The notes under the pieces: model-generated
Database searches by the model: none
Told to the model about the DNA's origin: nothing
The model's input: only the letters and a program-made list of their open reading frames with translations
NCBI GenBank assembly: GCA_031275525.1
Contig: JAISOP010000113.1
Span: 1-5,370 of the forward strand
Reading direction: 5' to 3'
DNA length: 5,370 nt
DNA from: Tannerella sp.
Lineage (GTDB): Bacteria; Bacteroidota; Bacteroidia; Bacteroidales; Tannerellaceae
Shown: positions 1 through 3,631 of the stretch, in pieces
Position numbering within the stretch: the first letter of the stretch is position 1
How the letters are laid out: every line of letters begins with the position of its first letter
Position numbers and translations under genes: made by a program

Positions 1-1
1 G

Positions 2-487
2 GACAGTTTCAAAAGACTGTTCGACCGCTATTATTCCCCCCTGTGCGAATATGCCTCCCGGTATGTTCCGGATGCGGACGCCGAAGAACTGGTACAGGAA
101 TACATGATTCATCTCTGGGAAAACCGGAAGGCGCTGGTGGTCGAGACCTCGCTCAAAGCCTACCTGTTTGCCGCCGTGAAATACCGCTGTCTGAATGCGA
201 TCAAACAGCGCCTCTATCACGAACGGGTTCACAGCCGGCTGTATGAACTGACGAAAGACCGGACGGACGATCCCGACTACTACCTGGCCGGCGAACTGGC
301 GAGCCTGATACGCCAGGCGGTTGACGAACTGCCGGAGGGTTACCGCGAAGTTTTTGTCCGCAGTCGTTTCGGCATCTCCACCAACGCCCAGATTGCCGAA
401 GAACTGGGTATCTCCGTCAAGACAGTGGAATACCGCATCACGCAATCCCTGAAAACACTTCGCCTCAAACTGAAAGACTATCTTTAG
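2..487 (+). CDS. ECF-family RNA polymerase sigma-70 factor, Bacteroidetes type (5' partial)
   Basis: This gene encodes an extracytoplasmic-function sigma factor that would direct RNA polymerase to a small regulon. The reading frame is open from base 2 and gives 161 residues before TAG at 485-487, so roughly the first 10-25 residues lie upstream of the window. Visible parts are region 2 (FKRLFDRYYSPLCEYASRYV, then EELVQEYMIHLWENR and LKAYLFAAVKYRCLNAIKQR) and C-terminal region 4, a helix-turn-helix (LPEGYREVF, then NAQIAEELGISVKTVEYRI and a basic tail). A variable linker with many Asp residues joins them. This matches the Bacteroidetes sigma-70 family often paired with a FecR-like anti-sigma factor and SusC/SusD genes. 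No such partner follows; the next gene is rmlD, 511 bp away. The internal ATG at 104 is not the start because region 2 clearly begins before it. The family is firm; the regulon is unknown. Confidence 0.93.
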   Translation, partial: DSFKRLFDRYYSPLCEYASRYVPDADAEELVQEYMIHLWENRKALVVETSLKAYLFAAVKYRCLNAIKQRLYHERVHSRLYELTKDRTDDPDYYLAGELASLIRQAVDELPEGYREVFVRSRFGISTNAQIAEELGISVKTVEYRITQSLKTLRLKLKDYL

Positions 488-508
488 GAATTGAGAATTG
501 AGAATGAG
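488..508. repeat. Heptamer tandem repeat directly after the sigma-factor stop codon
   Basis: Two exact copies of GAATTGA (488-494 and 495-501) are followed by a degenerate third, GAATGAG (502-508). The array begins on the base after the TAG stop. It resembles in period and base composition the GAATGGA-type heptamers after prfC near 3469. Its function is unknown. It may be a slippage-derived repeat family of the genome. Confidence 0.6.
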
Positions 509-561
509 AACTCCGCGGAGCCGGTCATGCACAAAACTATACCGCGCAAAGTATAACTCCA

Positions 562-597
562 CCCCCCCCCCAAGAGGCTGTTGAGATAGCCTCTTGG
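562..597. terminator. C-tract plus perfect 10-bp hairpin, possible transcription terminator
   Basis: A run of ten C (562-571) leads into a perfect 10-bp stem, CCAAGAGGCT (570-579) with AGCCTCTTGG (588-597), around an 8-nt loop. It lies about 80 bp after the sigma-factor stop, which suits an end-of-transcript hairpin. No T-tract follows, so it is not a canonical intrinsic terminator. The last two C residues are shared between the run and the stem. It could also be the end of a mobile or repetitive element. Confidence 0.45.
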
Positions 598-602
598 CGT
601 GA

Positions 603-657
603 CGTGGCGGACTTGCCCCGCCGTAGCGCTGTTCCGGAAGCCCGCCACGCCGGCAAG
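603..657. repeat. GC-rich region of competing inverted repeats
   Basis: CGTGGCGG (603-610) is complementary to CCGCCACG (642-649). GGCGG (606-610) can alternatively pair with CCGCC (618-622), and CTTGCC (612-617) with GGCAAG (652-657). The pairings exclude one another, so this is either a switchable structure or just a GC-rich intergenic repeat. The second is more likely. Confidence 0.35.
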
Positions 658-678
658 GGCACGAAGCCTTGATTTTTG

Positions 679-702
679 GTTCTTTTTATCAAGAAAAAGA
701 AC
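679..702. repeat. 9-bp A/T-rich hairpin in the intergenic repeat cluster
   Basis: GTTCTTTTT (679-687) pairs exactly with AAAAAGAAC (694-702) around the 6-nt loop ATCAAG. Both strands carry a T-run in one arm, so it could act as a weak bidirectional terminator. From memory, similar stems occur between genes in other Bacteroidetes genomes, which I could not check. The preceding AAGCCTTG-A-TTTTT (664-677) nearly repeats AAGCCTTGTTTTT at 775-787. Confidence 0.5.
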
Positions 703-750
703 AAACTATCTTACACAACAAAGGGTGTCAAAAAAACGCATCCTCCCGCC

Positions 751-805
751 CTTGACGCGCAATCCCCCGAAAACAAGCCTTGTTTTTGAGCGATTGCGGG
801 TCAAG
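751..805. repeat. 55-bp near-perfect palindrome (intergenic repetitive element)
   Basis: The 27-nt arms 751-777 and 779-805 are centred on base 778. Pairing position by position gives 23 Watson-Crick pairs, one G-T (769/787) and three mismatches (757/799, 765/791, 767/789). Outer flanks hint at a larger element: AGGGTG at 722-727 is the inverse of CACCCT at 843-848, with 14 nt of asymmetry. Both strands read through as similar short peptides (TRN..KT.LVF..LRVK), a by-product of the palindrome and not evidence of a gene. It looks like a dispersed palindromic intergenic unit. No transposase is present. Confidence 0.7.
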
Positions 806-866
806 CCTGCAATGACAAAAGCGCTCAAAGGGACTTTTGGCACACCCTCACGCCATGCTCCATTGT

Positions 867-897
867 ATTGCCCCGGCGGGAATTTTGCATAACTTTG
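867..897 (+). promoter_or_regulatory. Bacteroidetes-type promoter for rmlD-prfC
   Basis: TAACTTTG (890-897) matches the Bacteroidetes -7 consensus TAnnTTTG exactly. TTG at 868-870 lies 19 nt upstream, the spacing expected for the -33 element, though the base before it is A where the consensus has T. Transcription would begin near 903-905, leaving a 5' leader of about 95 nt before the rmlD ATG. The leader contains a small perfect hairpin (CGTACA 920-925 with TGTACG 929-934). This is the only such match I found on the + strand between 488 and 998. Confidence 0.6.
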
Positions 898-998
898 CGC
901 CGAAATAGCAGAAAGGTTTCGTACATGGTGTACGACGAGGGGCGTCCATCGTGGATGACGAGGGAGGGGTGTCAAGTTCAAAAAAAAACGGGTTATAT

Positions 999-1868
999 AT
1001 GAAGAAGAATATTTTAGTAACCGGGTCCAACGGACAGTTGGGCCAGGCGATCCGGAGCCAGGCGGCGGGTTGCGGCGGAGCGACGTTTCATTTTACGGAC
1101 GTCGATACGCTGGATATTCGCGATGCCGACCGGCTGACCGCATTGGTCCGCGCCCACCAAATCGGCTGGCTGCTGAACTGCGCAGCCTATACGGCGGTCG
1201 ATAGGGCGGAGGACGAGGTGGAAACGTGCATGAGCATCAACTGCGAGGCCGTGCGAACCGTCGGCGAAGTGGCACGGGCCGAGGGCGTCAGGGTGATTCA
1301 CCTGTCCACCGACTACGTGTTCGACGGCTACGCCGGGCGCCCTTACCGCGAGGACGACAGGCCCAATCCGCTGTCGGTTTACGGGCGAAGCAAACTGGTG
1401 GGCGAAACGGCCCTGCAGCAGACCTGCCCGGAAGCGGTCATCCTCCGCACCGCCTGGCTGTATTCCGAGTATGGCGCCAATTTCGTAAAGACCATGCTGC
1501 GCCTGGGCAGCGAACGGAATGAGGTAAGCGTCGTTTCCGACCAGGTAGGCACGCCTACGTATGCGGGTGACCTGGCGGCGGCGATCCTGGCGGTGACGGC
1601 TCACCCGGCCTTTGTGCCCGGTATCTATCATTATTCCGGCGAGGGAAGGTGCACCTGGTACGATTTCGCCGTGAAGATCATGGCGCTCGCAGGGCTGGAC
1701 TGCCGGGTACGCCCGATTGCTGCGCGAGACTGGCCTGCACGCGCCATCCGCCCGGCTTGCAGCCTCCTGGACAAGGAAAAAATAAAACGGACGTACCAGC
1801 CGGCAGTCCCCGCCTGGGAAACAAGCCTGCAACACTGTATCCGGGTATTAACACATCAACACGCTTAA
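999..1868 (+). CDS. rmlD: dTDP-4-dehydrorhamnose reductase
   Basis: RmlD (RfbD) performs the last step of dTDP-L-rhamnose synthesis: NAD(P)H-dependent reduction of dTDP-4-dehydro-L-rhamnose, in the cytoplasm, feeding O-antigen or capsule assembly. The 289-residue protein has the usual family length. It shows an N-terminal Rossmann nucleotide-binding loop G9-SN-G12-QL-G15, the STDYVFDG stretch at 103-110, and the SDR catalytic YxxxK as Y128-GRS-K132. With T104 these match the catalytic Thr/Tyr/Lys numbering I recall for Salmonella RmlD. RTAWLY and SDQVGTPTY, typical substrate-domain motifs, follow. ATG at 999 is chosen over the in-frame ATG at 951: MKKNILVTG is the normal family N-terminus, whereas 951 would add 16 unrelated residues inside the leader. 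No Shine-Dalgarno is seen, as is usual in Bacteroidetes; an A-rich run precedes the start. The rmlA, rmlB and rmlC genes are not here. prfC follows after 3 nt. Confidence 0.96.
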   Translation: MKKNILVTGSNGQLGQAIRSQAAGCGGATFHFTDVDTLDIRDADRLTALVRAHQIGWLLNCAAYTAVDRAEDEVETCMSINCEAVRTVGEVARAEGVRVIHLSTDYVFDGYAGRPYREDDRPNPLSVYGRSKLVGETALQQTCPEAVILRTAWLYSEYGANFVKTMLRLGSERNEVSVVSDQVGTPTYAGDLAAAILAVTAHPAFVPGIYHYSGEGRCTWYDFAVKIMALAGLDCRVRPIAARDWPARAIRPACSLLDKEKIKRTYQPAVPAWETSLQHCIRVLTHQHA

Positions 1869-1871
1869 TCC

Positions 1872-3452
1872 ATGTCTATTTATTCGGAAGAAATACAGCG
1901 GCGAAGGACGTTCGCCATCATCAGCCACCCCGACGCCGGAAAGACAACCCTTACGGAGAAACTGTTGCTCTTCGGAGGGGCGATTCATGTGGCCGGCGCG
2001 GTGAAATCGAACAAAATCCGGAAGACAGCCACCTCCGACTGGATGGAGATCGAAAAACAGAGAGGCATCTCGGTCGCCACATCGGTCATGGCATTTGACT
2101 ATCAGGGCTACAAAATCAATATACTGGATACCCCCGGTCATCAGGATTTCGCGGAAGATACGTTCCGCACGCTGACGGCGGTGGACAGCGTGATTATCGT
2201 CGTCGATGCGGCCAAAGGCGTCGAGGCGCAGACACGCAAGCTGATGGAGGTCTGCCGGATGCGGCAAACGCCGGTGATTGTATTCATCAACAAGATGGAT
2301 CGCGAAGGGAAAGACCCGTTTGACCTGCTGGACGAAGTCGAAGCCGAATTGCACATCAAGGTGCGTCCCCTGAGCTGGCCGATCGAGATGGGACCGCGAT
2401 TCAAGGGCGTGTACAATCTCCACGCCCGGAAACTGGACCTCTATACGCCGAGCAAGCAGACCGTTACGGAGAGTATCGGATTCTGGGATATTCAGAGTCC
2501 GGAGTTGGAGAAGTACCTGGAACCGGAACCGGCCGGGAGGTTGCGCTCTGCCGTTGAACTGATTGACGGCGTTTACCCCGCCTTCGAGGTAGCGAGTTAC
2601 CTGAAGGGGGAGCTTGCCCCGGTGTTTTTCGGCTCGGCGCTCAACAATTTTGGAGTAAGGGAATTGCTGAACTGTTTCGTACAGATTGCGCCCTCGCCGC
2701 GTCCCGTGCAGGCGCTCGAACGGCGGGTGGAACCGGAGGAAGAGGCTTTTTCCGGCTTTGTGTTCAAGATACATGCCAATATGGATCCGAATCATCGCAG
2801 TTGCCTTGCCTTTGTGAAAATCTGTTCGGGACGCTTCGAGCGCAACGCGAACTACAAACACGTGCGTTTCGACCGGATGATGCGTTTCGGCAGCCCGACG
2901 GCTTTTATGGCGCAGAAGAAGGAAATCGTGGACGAGGCTTATGCCGGCGACATTGTCGGGCTGCCCGATACCGGGAATTTCAAGATAGGAGACAGCCTGA
3001 CCTCCGGCGAGCACCTGCACTTCAAGGGCCTGCCGAGCTTTTCGCCGGAGATGTTCAAATACATCGAAAATGCCGACCCGATGAAGGCGAAGCAACTCCA
3101 GAAAGGCATTGGGCAATTGATGGACGAAGGCGTCGCCCAGTTGTTCGTCAACCGGCTCAGTGGCCGGAAAATCGTCGGGACGGTTGGACAACTGCAATTT
3201 GAGGTGATTCAGTACCGTTTGTTGCACGAATACGGCGCACAGTGCCGCTGGGAACCCGTCAACCTCTACAAAGCCTGCTGGATGGAAAGCTCAAACGCAA
3301 CGGTACTGGAAAACTTCAGGAAACGCAAAGCGCAGTACCTGGCCTCCGACCGTGAAGGCAGGGAGGTCTATCTGGCCGATTCGCCATACGTCCTGGCCAT
3401 GGCGCAGCAGGATTTCCCGGAAATAAAGTTCCATTTCACCTCGGAGTTTTAA
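1872..3452 (+). CDS. prfC: Peptide chain release factor 3 (RF3)
   Basis: RF3 is the cytoplasmic translational GTPase that drives RF1/RF2 off the ribosome after peptide release. At 526 residues it has the standard RF3 length. The GTPase motifs are all present: P-loop SHPDAGKTT (18-26), switch I area GISVATSVM, G3 DTPGH (86-90), G4 NKMD (140-143), and a SWP stretch near 170. The C-terminal part has RF3-type blocks such as FSPEMFKYIEN, QLMDEGVAQLF and VGQLQFEV, which separate it from EF-G and other GTPases. The ATG start lies 3 nt after the rmlD stop with no Shine-Dalgarno, so translation is probably coupled to rmlD within one transcript. No disrupted motif is seen. The long open frame on the opposite strand (1848-3227) is a codon-usage shadow. 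Confidence 0.97.
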   Translation: MSIYSEEIQRRRTFAIISHPDAGKTTLTEKLLLFGGAIHVAGAVKSNKIRKTATSDWMEIEKQRGISVATSVMAFDYQGYKINILDTPGHQDFAEDTFRTLTAVDSVIIVVDAAKGVEAQTRKLMEVCRMRQTPVIVFINKMDREGKDPFDLLDEVEAELHIKVRPLSWPIEMGPRFKGVYNLHARKLDLYTPSKQTVTESIGFWDIQSPELEKYLEPEPAGRLRSAVELIDGVYPAFEVASYLKGELAPVFFGSALNNFGVRELLNCFVQIAPSPRPVQALERRVEPEEEAFSGFVFKIHANMDPNHRSCLAFVKICSGRFERNANYKHVRFDRMMRFGSPTAFMAQKKEIVDEAYAGDIVGLPDTGNFKIGDSLTSGEHLHFKGLPSFSPEMFKYIENADPMKAKQLQKGIGQLMDEGVAQLFVNRLSGRKIVGTVGQLQFEVIQYRLLHEYGAQCRWEPVNLYKACWMESSNATVLENFRKRKAQYLASDREGREVYLADSPYVLAMAQQDFPEIKFHFTSEF

Positions 3453-3455
3453 TGA

Positions 3456-3464
3456 CCCCCCCCC
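3456..3464. repeat. Poly-C tract (9 C) after prfC
   Basis: Nine consecutive C begin 3 nt after the prfC stop codon and lie just before the long hairpin at 3469. It parallels the ten-C run at 562-571 next to the hairpin after the sigma-factor gene. Being outside any reading frame, length change would not switch a protein. Such runs are also prone to sequencing and assembly error. Confidence 0.6.
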
Positions 3465-3468
3465 TTTC

Positions 3469-3586
3469 GGAATGGAGAATGGAAAATTAGTGGTTAGTGG
3501 TTAGTGGTTAGTGGTTATTGAAAACGCTAACCCTCACTAACCACTAACCACTAACCACTAACCACTAATTCTCCATTCTCCATTCC
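3469..3586. repeat. Long inverted repeat built from heptamer arrays (49-bp arms), possible terminator of rmlD-prfC
   Basis: The arms 3469-3517 and 3538-3586 are complementary over 49 bp with a single mismatch (3484/3571), around a 20-nt loop. Each arm is itself a tandem array with a 7-bp period: an outer block of GAATGGA-type units (two copies) and an inner block of TTAGTGG units (four copies plus a partial). The right arm carries one further, degraded unit at its inner end. RNA from it would fold into a very stable hairpin 17 bp after the prfC stop, so it may end the rmlD-prfC transcript, but no T-tract follows. The heptamer style recalls the short tandemly repeated repetitive (STRR) sequences of filamentous cyanobacteria; that comparison is from memory. 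Confidence 0.85.
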
Positions 3587-3631
3587 CTTCCCGGGGAACA
3601 CGCTGCTCCCTTCCCGTGGAGCACGCTGCTC
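3585..3631. repeat. 23-bp imperfect tandem duplication before the LRR gene
   Basis: Two copies with a 23-bp period (3585-3607 and 3608-3630, plus a shared terminal C) differ at two positions: CGGGGAACACG in copy 1 against CGTGGAGCACG in copy 2. The first difference (G to T at 3617) produces the GTG that is the best start for the downstream gene. The copy-2 difference at 3621 also creates a 5-bp stem, GAGCA with TGCTC. The left copy abuts the end of the long heptamer hairpin. Confidence 0.7.

Noticed and set aside
532..539. Minus-strand match to TAnnTTTG (TAGTTTTG), a possible antisense promoter into the sigma gene
   Set aside because: No TTG-like -33 element is found at about 19-21 nt upstream on that strand, so a single 6-base match is likely chance.
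599..981. Small open frames on both strands (599-892 plus, 706-981 minus, 848-1030 minus)
   Set aside because: They run through the intergenic repeats. The similar peptides on opposite strands come from the palindrome at 751-805, and the minus frames also cross the rmlD promoter.
951..998. Upstream ATG at 951 as the rmlD start
   Set aside because: It adds 16 residues before MKKNILVTG, which is already a complete RmlD N-terminus, and the extra stretch includes a poly-A run and a repeated GACGAGGG motif typical of leader DNA.
1014..1835. A 273-codon open frame on the minus strand opposite rmlD
   Set aside because: It lies wholly inside rmlD on the other strand, and its sequence is low in family-like features. 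It is a codon-usage shadow.
1848..3227. A 459-codon open frame on the minus strand opposite prfC
   Set aside because: It is fully antisense to a firmly identified RF3 gene, its translation is rich in Arg, His and Gln with no recognisable domain, and such frames are expected opposite GC-rich genes.
3488..3568. Heptamer arrays considered as a CRISPR array
   Set aside because: The units are 7 bp with no spacers, and the arrays form an inverted repeat. No cas genes are present.
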